The notes under the pieces are model-generated. The model did no database searches. It saw nothing but the letters and a program-made list of their open reading frames with translations, and had not been told where the DNA came from. A DNA stretch of 41,879 nt, from positions 4,900-46,778 of the forward strand of contig JAHDCG010000037.1 of assembly GCA_020629965.1 (NCBI GenBank), written 5' to 3'. The translations under genes were made by a program, and so were the position numbers. Position 1 is the first letter of the stretch. Each line of letters starts with the position of its first letter. Origin of the DNA: Saprospiraceae bacterium. Lineage in GTDB: Bacteria; Bacteroidota; Bacteroidia; Chitinophagales; Saprospiraceae. Of the stretch, positions 16,217 through 24,180 are shown piece after piece.

Positions 16217-17314
16217 ATGCAAAATATCTACGTCGCCGCTACCTCTCAACACGTTGGTAAAACCACCTGCACCCTCGGCTTGGTCAAATGCCTGCAAAAG
16301 GAAGGCATTAACGTCGGTTATTGTAAGCCGGTCGGACAGGAATTTGTGGATTTGGGCGACTTGCGTGTGGACAAAGACGCGCTGCTGTTTGCGCAGGTCA
16401 TCGGCTTCGACCTGAAAGCCAATCTGCACAGTCCCGTCATTTTGGGGCGCGGCGCGACGACGGCTTATCTGCAAAATCCACAGGACTTTCAATACAAGCA
16501 GGAAATTCAGGATGCCTCCGACACGCTCTTGCAGCAGCACGATATGGTGGTCTATGAAGGCACGGGGCACCCCGGCGTGGGCAGCGTAGTCGGGCTGAGT
16601 AATGCCGCCGTCGCTAAGCAACTCAACGCCAAAGTGATGATGGTCGTCGAGGGCGGCATCGGCAATACCATCGACCGGTTGCACATGAGTACGGCTCTTT
16701 TTCGGGAACAAAACGTGAAAATAGCGGGCGTGGTGGTGAATAAAACCTTACCCGATAAAATCGACAAGGTCAAACGCTACGTGGGCGGATGGCTGAAAAA
16801 TCACGGACTGCCGCTCATCGGCGTATTGCCTTACGACCGCACTTTGCTGTTTCCGATTATGGGTACGGTGCGGCGCGTCGTTGCCGGGCGGGTGTTGTTT
16901 AATGAAGAAAAATTGGACAACAGTGTGGAGGATATTATCGCCGGCTCTTTGGTCAGCGTTCACGATTTTTCTAAGGAGAAAAACGTGCTGTTGGTGGTAA
17001 GTCAGCAGCGTTTTCCGAGTGCGATAGCGCAGGTAATGCACCAGATGGATAATTTGGGTCTGGAAGAATGTCCGCTCGCCGGCGTAATTATCACGGGCGA
17101 CGGGAAGCACGCAAGCGGTAATTTCGAGGTTTTCCCGCAGGAAAAATTTATTCTCGACCACAAGGTGCCGGTCATCACGACGCCTTTAGATACTTTCGGT
17201 TCGGTGGTCAAAATCAGTAATATCGAAGTAAAAATCAACACGCGCACACCGTGGAAGGCTTACCGGGCGATTTCGCTGTTTAAGGAGCATACGGATTTGG
17301 GGCTGTTGCGATGA
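16217..17314 (+). CDS. P-loop (BioD/CobB-like) and DRTGG domain protein
   Basis: The 365-residue protein starts with a BioD/cobyrinate synthase-like P-loop domain: NIYVAATSQHVGKTTCTLGLVKCL has the GKT at about 14-16. GQEFVDLGDLRVDKDA, VVYEGTGHPGVGS and MMVVEGGIGNTIDR look like the later nucleotide-site segments. The middle and C-terminus (about 210-320) resemble the DRTGG domain found with the N-terminal part of long phosphotransacetylases. There is no phosphotransacetylase catalytic domain, so a regulatory or nucleotide-sensing role is more likely than acetyl transfer; this is inference. The gene stands alone, preceded by eight heptamer repeats and followed by 3'-end repeat copy C. Confidence 0.8.
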   Translation: MQNIYVAATSQHVGKTTCTLGLVKCLQKEGINVGYCKPVGQEFVDLGDLRVDKDALLFAQVIGFDLKANLHSPVILGRGATTAYLQNPQDFQYKQEIQDASDTLLQQHDMVVYEGTGHPGVGSVVGLSNAAVAKQLNAKVMMVVEGGIGNTIDRLHMSTALFREQNVKIAGVVVNKTLPDKIDKVKRYVGGWLKNHGLPLIGVLPYDRTLLFPIMGTVRRVVAGRVLFNEEKLDNSVEDIIAGSLVSVHDFSKEKNVLLVVSQQRFPSAIAQVMHQMDNLGLEECPLAGVIITGDGKHASGNFEVFPQEKFILDHKVPVITTPLDTFGSVVKISNIEVKINTRTPWKAYRAISLFKEHTDLGLLR

Positions 17315-17316
17315 TA

Positions 17317-17383
17317 TTTTTTTGACCCTGATTTTTTAAGATTTTTAAGATAGGTTATGATTTTGATTTTACTTCGTAAAATC
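17317..17383 (+). repeat. 3'-end T-rich repeat with hairpin, copy C
   Basis: TTTTTTTGACCCTG, then T-rich units and the hairpin GATTTTAC-TTC-GTAAAATC (17365-17383), starting 2 bp after the stop codon at 17314. Confidence 0.8.
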
Positions 17384-17418
17384 CGTCAGGCGGTGCAAAA
17401 GACAAGAAATCTCTCTTC

Positions 17419-17955
17419 TCAAAAAGAATTTTTCCACATCATACTTTCCACCGGCTTGATGGTGCGCTCGTTGTATTTGGCGTTCTTTTTCTTGTTGTAA
17501 TAATTTTCAATCTCGCCCTCGACCATAAAGTAGATTAACTGCCCAATCGGCATGCCCGGATAGACGCGGACGGGGTGCGTGCAACTGATTTCCAGAGTCC
17601 AGGTATTACAAAAACCCACATCGCCCTTACCCGCCGTGGCGTGAATGTCGATGCCGAGGCGACCGACACTCGATTTTCCTTCCAAAAACGGCACGGAATT
17701 GTGCGTCTCCGTGTATTCCTCCGTCACGCCGAGGTATAAAGTGTTCGGGTGCAAAACGAAGCCCTCCTCTCCGATTTCAAAATGCTCGATTTCATTGTGC
17801 TTTCTCGCGTCCAAAATGTGGTCTTTGTACACCGCAAAATTTTTACCCAAATGCACGTCATAAGAGTTCGTCCCCAGACACTCGGGGCGAAAAGGCTGAA
17901 TGATAATTTCGCCCTTGGCAATACCTTCTTTTATTTTTTTATCGGAGAGAATCAT
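17419..17955 (-). CDS. dcd: dCTP deaminase
   Basis: Dcd deaminates dCTP to dUTP in the pathway to dTTP. The 178-residue protein has the family landmarks: MILSDKKIKEGIAKGEI at the start, the SSVGRLGIDIHATAGKGDVGF nucleotide-binding stretch, the catalytic Glu in WTLEIS, and the C-terminal YNERTIKPVESMMWK tail. Length is slightly under the E. coli enzyme (193). It converges on the DRTGG gene with 104 bp between stop codons. The spacer upstream carries a CAGAGACG-type repeat. Confidence 0.95.
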   Translation of the reverse strand: MILSDKKIKEGIAKGEIIIQPFRPECLGTNSYDVHLGKNFAVYKDHILDARKHNEIEHFEIGEEGFVLHPNTLYLGVTEEYTETHNSVPFLEGKSSVGRLGIDIHATAGKGDVGFCNTWTLEISCTHPVRVYPGMPIGQLIYFMVEGEIENYYNKKKNAKYNERTIKPVESMMWKNSF

Positions 17956-17966
17956 GTGTCAGAGGT

Positions 17967-18006
17967 TGCAAGAGGACGGAACGCAGAGTCACAGAGACGC
18001 AAAGCA
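17967..18006. repeat. CAGAGACGC-type degenerate repeat upstream of dcd
   Basis: ACGCAGAGTCACAGAGACGC units lie just 5' of dcd. The same phrase (GCAGAGACACAGAGACG) is at 32904-32921 before the YifB gene. Confidence 0.5.
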
Positions 18007-18120
18007 TTTTTGAGCAAAATTTATACTTTCCTCAAATCCTCAATCTGTTTTTAAAATGCAAACTTCGTCATTTTAAAGCAAATACCATCTATCGTCCGAA
18101 AATCTTTCCCCGCAAATACA

Positions 18121-18156
18121 AACGGAGAACACATTATCAAAAATGTATTCTCCGTT
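18121..18156 (-). terminator. hairpin downstream of mqnC
   Basis: AACGGAGAA/TTCTCCGTT plus ACATT/AATGT form a 14-bp stem with one mismatch and a 6-nt loop. It lies about 80 bp past the mqnC stop. The T run after it is weak, so termination is likely but not certain. Confidence 0.55.
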
Positions 18157-18174
18157 AAATTGGTCAAGAAAGAA

Positions 18175-18240
18175 ATTTTACAAAGTAAAAAGAACAGCGC
18201 AAATCCTAAAAAATCATAACAAATCAGCGTAAAAAAACCT
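18175..18240 (-). repeat. 3'-end T-rich repeat, diverged copy D after mqnC
   Basis: Read on the minus strand after the mqnC stop: GCTGATTTG, TTATGATTTTTTAGG units, then TTTTTAC-TTT-GTAAAATT, matching the layout of copies A-C. It has the same orientation relative to its gene as they do. Confidence 0.6.
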
Positions 18241-19381
18241 AATCCACTATCAACTCCTCCTTATCCAACTCCTGATTAACAATATGCTCCGGCAAATCCC
18301 TAAACCCGTACTGCTGATTACGCAACTGCGGCACAAAACCCGCATCCCGTATCGCTTCCTGTATGCCGTCCGCCGTAAAACGGAAACGCGCACCCGCCGC
18401 CGAGACCACATTTTCCTCAATCATAATACTGCCGAAATCATTTGCGCCCGCGTGCAAAGTCACCTGTGCCACCTGCTTACCGACCGTCAACCAAGAAGAC
18501 TGAATATTCACCACATTCGGCAGCATAATCCGACTCATCGCAATCATGCGAATGTACTCGTCGCCCGTCACCGTGTTGCGCGCGCGTTTGATGCGTTTTA
18601 ATATCGTGTCTTCATCCATAAACGGCCACGGAATAAAAGCGAGAAACCCCTTAGCGTGTGCGGGTTTTTCGGACTGTACCTGTCGCAAATCCGCGAAGTG
18701 CTGCATGCGTTCGAGGTTGGTCTCGATGTGTCCGAACATCATCGTCGCCGAGGTCGTAATGTCGAGTTGATGCGCCGCCCGCATCACGTCGAGCCATTCC
18801 CGACCGCCGCATTTTCCCTTCGAAATCAAACGCCGCACTCGGTCGCTGAGTATCTCCGCACCCGCACCCGGTAAGCTGTCCAAACCCGCTTCTTTTAAAG
18901 CCCGCAGCACTTCCGTGTGCGTCGATTTTTCCAATTTCGTGATGTGCGCAATCTCCGGCGGTCCCAAAGCGTGCAGCTTCAAAGTCGGGTACAAAGACTT
19001 CAATTCACTAAACAACTTCACATAAAAATCCAAACCCAAATCGGGATGATGCCCGCCCTGCAACAACAACTGCTCCCCGCCGAGCGCAAAGGTCTCGTCG
19101 ATTTTTGTTTTGTACTCCTCAATCGTCGTTGTGTAAGCCTCTTCGTGCCCGGGACGGCGGTAAAAATTACAAAATTTACAATTCGCAATACAGACATTCG
19201 TCGTATTGCTGTTGCGGTCGATAATCCACGTCACGGTATTGCCCGGCACGTGGTGTTGCCGCATTTTATTTCCGACGTACATCAGTTCCGTCGTCGTTGC
19301 ATTCTCGAATAAGAAAACGCCCTCTTCGGGAGTCAGCCACTCGTAACGCAGTGCTTTTTGCAATAATTCTTCCGTGTTCAT
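18239..19381 (-). CDS. mqnC: dehypoxanthine futalosine cyclase, radical SAM
   Basis: MqnC is a radical SAM enzyme of the futalosine route to menaquinone; it closes dehypoxanthine futalosine into the cyclic intermediate. The 380-residue protein has the 4Fe-4S cluster motif C64-x3-C68-x2-C71 in the setting TWIIDRNSNTTNVCIANCKFCNFYR. QLLLQGGHHPDLGLDFYVKLF and LHALGPPEIAHI are typical of MqnC. The related MqnE shares the fold, but the QGGxHPDL segment and length favour MqnC. No other mqn gene is in the window. The gene is 28 bp downstream of the broken KilA-N-like gene on the same strand. Confidence 0.9.
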   Translation of the reverse strand: MNTEELLQKALRYEWLTPEEGVFLFENATTTELMYVGNKMRQHHVPGNTVTWIIDRNSNTTNVCIANCKFCNFYRRPGHEEAYTTTIEEYKTKIDETFALGGEQLLLQGGHHPDLGLDFYVKLFSELKSLYPTLKLHALGPPEIAHITKLEKSTHTEVLRALKEAGLDSLPGAGAEILSDRVRRLISKGKCGGREWLDVMRAAHQLDITTSATMMFGHIETNLERMQHFADLRQVQSEKPAHAKGFLAFIPWPFMDEDTILKRIKRARNTVTGDEYIRMIAMSRIMLPNVVNIQSSWLTVGKQVAQVTLHAGANDFGSIMIEENVVSAAGARFRFTADGIQEAIRDAGFVPQLRNQQYGFRDLPEHIVNQELDKEELIVD

Positions 19382-19409
19382 ACTGTTGAGATTTTAGATT
19401 TTTTATAGC

Positions 19410-19976
19410 TTATTCTTCTTCTGTATTTCGTTTGTAATGCGGAAGTTGTCCGGGAATATCCTCAAGCATTATTCGTGCATTATCTACATAATCAGTAATT
19501 TTGGACAAATAAAATGACCTACTATTTTCTAAACGCAACGCCTCTTCCTGCTTTAGTCTATCAAATTCATATAAAAAGTAAAGTTGAAATTCAGGATTAA
19601 GCCAATAACAAAATGCCAATGCAATGTAACGATGTGCAAATGTTCCTCCGTAACGACCCTGTCGAGATTTAATACCGATAGCCGACGTATCCTCTATGTA
19701 ATTTTGCGGGGTAGCAGGAAATCCCTTTTTGACAGCAGACAATCGAAATTGTTCGGATTTTTACGAATCAAAATCAGGATTAAATTTTTTCTCCCACGTT
19801 TCAATCAATAAAAGCGTGTCTTGGTTTTGAAACCAATTCCTTATGATAAATCGAGGCTCCTGTTTCGATTTATAACCCGTTTTATCCGCTTGTTTCGCAA
19901 TGTCAGTAATGTTTATGTAATCGTTATCTTCGATAGAAACAATGACTCCGTTGACTTCAATCTTTTTCTTTTTCAT
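19410..19976 (-). pseudogene. KilA-N-domain-like protein interrupted by one in-frame stop
   Basis: Two collinear pieces lie in the same frame: residues 1-71 (ending FNPDFDS) and, after a TAA at 19761-19763, a second part reading KSEQFRLSAVKKGFPATPQNYIED onward to 19410. Joined, they give about 187 residues resembling KilA-N DNA-binding proteins: IEVNGVIVSI, ITDIAKQ, FIIRNWFQNQDTLLLIETWE, and AIGIKSRQGRYGGTFAHRYIALAFCYWLNPEFQLYFLYEFDRL. The family is common in phages and mobile DNA. Only one base need differ to restore an open frame, so this is a recent nonsense mutation, a sequencing error or, less likely, readthrough. The sequence is AT-richer than its neighbours, which fits acquired DNA. 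Confidence 0.75.
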
Positions 19977-20041
19977 CGTTGCTTTTTAAAGGTGCGCGAT
20001 TCCGCACGTTTAGAAAAAAATCGACAGTAATTTGATTTTTA

Positions 20042-20076
20042 CTCGCCTCTCTCCTCTCCCCTGACACCTCTCTCCT
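20042..20076. repeat. heptamer repeat, AGGAGAG type (complement), at the prenyl synthase stop
   Basis: On the plus strand CTCGCCT, CTCTCCT, CTCCCCT, GACACCT, CTCTCCT: five units ending 3 bp before the stop codon of the gene at 20080. The same family is at 29549-29583 and 32583-32617. Confidence 0.75.
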
Positions 20077-20079
20077 TTT

Positions 20080-21057
20080 TTATTTCTTCCGTTCCGTCAC
20101 AAAATTTACCAAGTCCTCCAAAGAATCGCGTACCTCGGAGGGCGGAAAATCGTGCAGAATTTCAAAAGCCGCATCGCGGTAGCGAAACATGGCTTTTTTC
20201 GCGTATTCCATACCGCCGCTTTTGAGGACAAAGTCGATGACTTCCGCCACTTTTTCCTTATTTTCGTTGTGTCGCTTGATGTTGTTAATCATGCGGCGGC
20301 GCGTGCTGCGATCGGTATTTTCCAAGGCATAAATCAGCGGGAGCGTCATTTTTTTCTCCTTGATGTCGATGCCGAGAGGCTTACCGACGTTGTCCGTACC
20401 GAAATCGAACAGATCGTCGCGGATTTGAAAAGCGATGCCGATTCTTTCGCCGAAAAGACGCATTTTTTCAATCGTTTCCTCGTCGTTCGTCACCGCCGCC
20501 GCGCCCGATGAGCAGGCCGCCGCAAAGAGCGAAGCCGTTTTGCCGCGAATGACATCGTAATAAATTTCTTCTTTGATGTCGAGGCGACGCGCTTTTTCCA
20601 TTTGCAGCAATTCGCCCTCCGCCATGACCTGCACGGCGTCGGAAAGAATGTGCAGCAAACGGTATTTTTTGTGTTTCAAAGCCAATGACAAACCCTGCGT
20701 CAGCAAATAATCACCGACCAGCACCGCGATTTTATTTTTCCAAAGCGCATTGATAGAAAAAAAGCCGCGCCGTTCGTAGCTGTCATCGACCACGTCATCG
20801 TGTACGAGAGAGGCGGTGTGCATGATTTCAACCAAAGAGGCGGCGATGAAACTGACCTTATCGGGGTCTTCTCCGCAGAGTTTAGCGCAGAGAAAAACAA
20901 ACATCGGGCGCACCTGCTTCCCTTTTCGCTTGACGATATAATAAGTGATGCGGTCTAACAGCGGCACTTTACTGCGCATCAGGTCACGAAAGTGCTTCTC
21001 AAAGCCCTCCAACTCTTGCGCAATCGGTTGTTTTATGCTGTCAAGCGATTTGACCAT
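20080..21057 (-). CDS. polyprenyl (long-chain) diphosphate synthase
   Basis: This enzyme of the trans-prenyltransferase family condenses isopentenyl diphosphate onto an allylic diphosphate to make a long prenyl chain, here plausibly the menaquinone side chain. The first Asp-rich motif is D87-D88-V-V-D91 in SLVHDDVVDDS. The second is DDLFD in IAFQIRDDLFDFGTD. GKQVRPMFVFLCAKL is the conserved substrate-binding lead-in. The start MVKSLDS at 21057 gives 325 residues, the usual size. An ATG at 21099 would add 14 residues and cannot be excluded. Product length cannot be set from sequence. It is divergent from the ogt-like gene across a repeat-bearing spacer. Confidence 0.92.
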   Translation of the reverse strand: MVKSLDSIKQPIAQELEGFEKHFRDLMRSKVPLLDRITYYIVKRKGKQVRPMFVFLCAKLCGEDPDKVSFIAASLVEIMHTASLVHDDVVDDSYERRGFFSINALWKNKIAVLVGDYLLTQGLSLALKHKKYRLLHILSDAVQVMAEGELLQMEKARRLDIKEEIYYDVIRGKTASLFAAACSSGAAAVTNDEETIEKMRLFGERIGIAFQIRDDLFDFGTDNVGKPLGIDIKEKKMTLPLIYALENTDRSTRRRMINNIKRHNENKEKVAEVIDFVLKSGGMEYAKKAMFRYRDAAFEILHDFPPSEVRDSLEDLVNFVTERKK

Positions 21058-21281
21058 TCTTGTCGTCTGTTTGTTTACGGGAAGCTGTTGCACCACCATG
21101 CGTATCGGGTTTTTATACGCGAATTTTTCATTTATTGCGCGCTACATAACTACCCTTTAAAACGCTTTTTGTTGTACAAACTTTCAATTATTTTTGAAAG
21201 TTGTATAAATCGCGTGCAAGATAAGGGGTTTTTGAATATTGTTAAATATTTCCCGAGCCGGCGTCTTTCTTCGATTTTGTG

Positions 21282-21289
21282 TATTTTTG
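21282..21289 (+). promoter_or_regulatory. candidate -7 box for the alkyltransferase gene
   Basis: TATTTTTG matches TAnnTTTG. Transcription from here would carry the palindrome at 21315-21371 in a leader of about 105 nt. No clear -33 element. Confidence 0.35.
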
Positions 21290-21314
21290 GGGAATAAGGC
21301 GGCGGTATGAAGGT

Positions 21315-21371
21315 TTTCGCAATTTTACTCAAAAGGTGACTTTGAGTCACCCTGTGAGTAAAATTGCGAAA
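21315..21371. repeat. dispersed palindrome, copy 2, with 17-bp perfect outer arms
   Basis: The core (21325-21361) is identical to copy 1. The pairing extends outward to give perfect 17-bp arms, TTTCGCAATTTTACTCA (21315-21331) and its complement (21355-21371), plus the inner GGTGACT/AGTCACC stem. It lies in the divergent spacer between the prenyl synthase and the alkyltransferase. Confidence 0.88.
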
Positions 21372-21401
21372 TTCAAACATATCTTACCTGCGCAAAAAAT
21401 T

Positions 21402-21914
21402 ATGCTCTCTATGGAAAACGAACCGACCATCGAAACCACTCATTACACCTCCCCCTACGGCGTTTTCGTCATCACGGGCAGCGAAAACGGCATCAAAAGT
21501 GTGCAACTGCAACCCGACGCTACAGACCCCGGTGTGCCCGCCCCGCCCGTACTCGCCGAGTGTGTGCGCCAACTCAACGAATATTTTTGCGGACAAAGGG
21601 AAGAATTTAACCTCAAACTCGACCTGAGCGCGGGCAGTGATTTTTTTCAAAAAGTGTGGCGCGAACTTTTGCAGGTCAAATACGGACACACGATTTCTTA
21701 CCTTAAAATCGCGGAAAGACTCGGTGACAAAAACGCCGTGCGCGCCGTCGGTATGGCAAATAAGCGCAACCCGATTGCGATTATCATTCCGTGTCACCGC
21801 TGCATTGCCAAAAGCGGAAATTTGCAGGGTTATTTTTACGGTTTGGATATGAAACGAAAACTGCTGCAAGCCGAAAATCCTTTGAGTTTTGCGGAGCAGG
21901 GCAGTTTGTTTTAG
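21402..21914 (+). CDS. methylated-DNA--protein-cysteine methyltransferase
   Basis: A suicide repair protein that moves a methyl or alkyl group from O6-alkylguanine in DNA to its own cysteine. The acceptor is C131 in IPCHRCI (the usual motif is PCHRVI). The RAVGMANKRNPIAIIIPCHR helix-turn-helix/active-site block and GFYGLDMKRKLLQAE-like C-terminus (here GYFYGLDMKRKLLQ) are typical. The start at 21402 (170 residues) or at the next ATG, 21411, is chosen because the frame upstream runs through palindrome copy 2. The family length is ~165. The exonuclease gene follows 51 bp later on the same strand, so the two repair genes may be co-transcribed. Confidence 0.92.
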   Translation: MLSMENEPTIETTHYTSPYGVFVITGSENGIKSVQLQPDATDPGVPAPPVLAECVRQLNEYFCGQREEFNLKLDLSAGSDFFQKVWRELLQVKYGHTISYLKIAERLGDKNAVRAVGMANKRNPIAIIIPCHRCIAKSGNLQGYFYGLDMKRKLLQAENPLSFAEQGSLF

Positions 21915-21965
21915 TCCCGATTTTTTAACCGTTGAACAGCCGCCCCTTCCCGCTGTTATACCGAC

Positions 21966-22991
21966 ATGGCATTATTAGAATTTAAAACCGAAGGAATTTA
22001 CTGCCCGCAGGCCGACGTTTACATCGACCCGTGGAAACCCGTTGACCGCGCTCTCATTACGCACGGTCACGCCGACCATTCGCGCTACGGCAACAAGCAC
22101 TATTTGTGTACCGAAAATGCCGCGCCCGTCATCCGTTTTCGCTTGGGAGACATTGACTTGCAAACCGTCAAATACGGCGAAGTGACGACCATCAACGGCG
22201 TAAAATTCTCTTTTCATCCGGCGGGTCACATCATTGGTTCGGCGCAAATTCGCGTAGAATACAAAGGCGAAGTTTGGGTAGCCTCGGGCGATTATAAACT
22301 TCAAGACGACGGAATCAGCGAGCCTTTCGAACCCGTCAAATGCCACGCCTTTATCACGGAAAGCACCTTCGGTTTGCCGGTCTATAAATGGAAACCGCAG
22401 AAAGAAATTTTCGACGACATCAACGCTTGGTGGCGGCAAAATGCGGTGGAAGGCAAAACGACCCTGCTGTCGGGTTACTCGCTCGGCAAAGCACAGCGAA
22501 TTTTGGTGAATTTAGACCACAGCATCGGCAAAATCTTCACGCACGGAGCCGTGGAAAATACCAATGAAGTGCTGCGCAAACAAGGCATAAAACTGCCCGA
22601 AACGACGCGGGTGACGAAAGAATTGAATAAAAAAATCTATCCGGGCGGTATCGTGATTGCACCGCCGGCGGCCATCGGTTCAGCTTGGGCAAAGAAATTT
22701 TCACCGTCGAGCACGGGTATTGCCTCGGGCTGGATGACCATGCGCGGCCCGCGTCGCAGAAAATCGGTGGACAGAGGCTTTGTGCTGAGCGACCACGCCG
22801 ACTGGGCGGAACTCAATCGCGCCGTCAAAGAAACGGGCGCGGAAAAGGTTTTTGTGACGCACGGTTATACCCGCGTTTTTGCCAAATGGCTGAACGAACA
22901 AGGCTACGAAGCGGCGGAGGTGACAACGGAATACGAAGGCGAGTTGGCGGAAATGAATGAGAAGGCGGATGCGGAGAGTGAGGCGGCTTAG
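21966..22991 (+). CDS. ligase-associated DNA exonuclease (metallo-beta-lactamase fold)
   Basis: The 341-residue protein belongs to the beta-CASP/metallo-beta-lactamase group named for its usual linkage to an ATP-dependent DNA ligase and an Lhr-type helicase. The metal motif is H33-G-H35-A-D37-H38 in LITHGHADHSRYG, with further ligands in FHPAGHIIGSAQI, ASGDYKLQDDG and LSDHADWAEL. The start MALLEFKTEGIYCPQADVYIDPW matches the family N-terminus. A nuclease role in DNA end repair is the family assignment. Here neither the ligase nor the helicase is adjacent; the left neighbour is an alkyl-DNA repair gene and the right one is convergent. Confidence 0.88.
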   Translation: MALLEFKTEGIYCPQADVYIDPWKPVDRALITHGHADHSRYGNKHYLCTENAAPVIRFRLGDIDLQTVKYGEVTTINGVKFSFHPAGHIIGSAQIRVEYKGEVWVASGDYKLQDDGISEPFEPVKCHAFITESTFGLPVYKWKPQKEIFDDINAWWRQNAVEGKTTLLSGYSLGKAQRILVNLDHSIGKIFTHGAVENTNEVLRKQGIKLPETTRVTKELNKKIYPGGIVIAPPAAIGSAWAKKFSPSSTGIASGWMTMRGPRRRKSVDRGFVLSDHADWAELNRAVKETGAEKVFVTHGYTRVFAKWLNEQGYEAAEVTTEYEGELAEMNEKADAESEAA

Positions 22992-23016
22992 GTTTCTAAG
23001 CGGAGAGCGAAATGCA

Positions 23017-23050
23017 GGGTTACTAACCTTTTGAAGGTTAGTAACCCTTT
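23017..23050. terminator. bidirectional terminator between exonuclease and FKBP genes
   Basis: Perfect 14-bp stem GGGTTACTAACCTT/AAGGTTAGTAACCC (23017-23030, 23034-23047) with a TTG loop and a short T tail, between convergent stop codons. Confidence 0.85.
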
Positions 23051-23072
23051 GTTTATCAAAAGATTATCGTTC

Positions 23073-23984
23073 CTACAACCGACTGATTTTATCCACTTTT
23101 ATATCAAAAATCAAGACCGAATTCGACGGCACGTTATTTTCCCCTTCGGTAATCGACCGCTGCCCGTAGGCATATTTGGAAGGTACTAAAATGATGCCCT
23201 CCGCACCTTCGTTGAAAAAAGGAACGGCTTGCTCCAAACCTTCGATGACCATGCCGCGACCGAGCCAAAATTTGAAATTTTTGCGCCCTTCGCCGTCAAA
23301 AAACTCACCGTTGGGCAGGTAGCCTTCGTAGTTCATTTCGACGAGGGTGTTTTTTCCGGCGGTTGCACCTTTCCCTTTTTTGGTGATGACGTAAGCCACG
23401 CCGCTCGGTAATTCCGTGACTTTCAGCTTTTCTTTTTGCACGTATTCTCGAATAATTTGCTTGTCCTGCACCGCCTGCGCTTTTTCTCTGCGCAAAAAAT
23501 CCGCTTTCTCTTTTTCTTCCAAATCGCGCATGTACTCATCGTAAGCCGCGTAGTCCATGACTTCCAAAACTTCGATGTCATAAATCAAATCGGCATCGGC
23601 GGGAATGCCGAGTGCATTTTCGAGCTTGCCGTAAGCCAACTTTGCGGGAATGTACAAAGTGCCTTTCGAACCGGCGGGAAAAAGCTGAATGCCTCGATCC
23701 AAACCGCGAATCACCTGTCGGTAGCCGACCTCGAAAACAAAAGGTTCGCCGCCGGGATTTTGGTCTTTTTGCGTACCGTCCAAAAGGGTGGCGCGGTAAG
23801 TCATTTTAACAAAATCACCGATTTTCGGCACGGCACCTTTACCTTTTTTCTCAAAAGAATAGTGAATGCCTTCGGGCGTCGCTTTGGTTTTCAAATTTTG
23901 CTCGGCGAGGTAATCGGTCAAGTTTTGGGCGGAAAGAGTAAGGCTGCCGATGACAGCGAGGAAAAGGATAAAAAATTGTTTCAT
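23073..23984 (-). CDS. exported FKBP-type peptidyl-prolyl isomerase with two domains
   Basis: The 303-residue protein has a signal peptide (MKQFFILFLAVIGSLTLSAQ) and two FKBP domains, about 53-145 (VKMTYRATLLDGTQ, VIRGLDRGIQLFPAGSKGTLYIPAKLAYG) and about 205-303 (LVEMNYEGYLPNGEFFDGE, VIEGLEQAVPFFNEGAEGIILVPSKYAYG). A charged helical linker joins them. It would catalyse proline isomerisation during folding of exported proteins. No lipobox cysteine follows the signal, so it is probably periplasmic. It converges on the exonuclease gene, and dispersed palindrome copy 3 lies about 120 bp before its start. Confidence 0.92.
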   Translation of the reverse strand: MKQFFILFLAVIGSLTLSAQNLTDYLAEQNLKTKATPEGIHYSFEKKGKGAVPKIGDFVKMTYRATLLDGTQKDQNPGGEPFVFEVGYRQVIRGLDRGIQLFPAGSKGTLYIPAKLAYGKLENALGIPADADLIYDIEVLEVMDYAAYDEYMRDLEEKEKADFLRREKAQAVQDKQIIREYVQKEKLKVTELPSGVAYVITKKGKGATAGKNTLVEMNYEGYLPNGEFFDGEGRKNFKFWLGRGMVIEGLEQAVPFFNEGAEGIILVPSKYAYGQRSITEGENNVPSNSVLIFDIKVDKISRL

Positions 23985-24107
23985 AGTTACATTTTGGAAA
24001 AAAGACGCGGTGCCGGCGCAAATACATAAAGCGGGCGGCTTAATTTTTTCGTAAAATTTTCGGATAGTAAACGCGAAGAGATTGACGAATATTTTTTGTC
24101 GATTGAA

Positions 24108-24162
24108 TTTTACTCACAGGGTGACTCTCTTGTCCCTTAGGATAGTCACCCTGTGAGTAAAA
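24108..24162. repeat. dispersed palindrome, copy 3, perfect 19-bp arms
   Basis: TTTTACTCACAGGGTGACT (24108-24126) and its exact complement (24144-24162) flank a 17-nt loop. It is the most symmetrical of the four copies and lies between the methyltransferase stop and the FKBP start, 18 bp past the former. Confidence 0.9.
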
Positions 24163-24180
24163 ACCGGAAAATGAGTCGAT

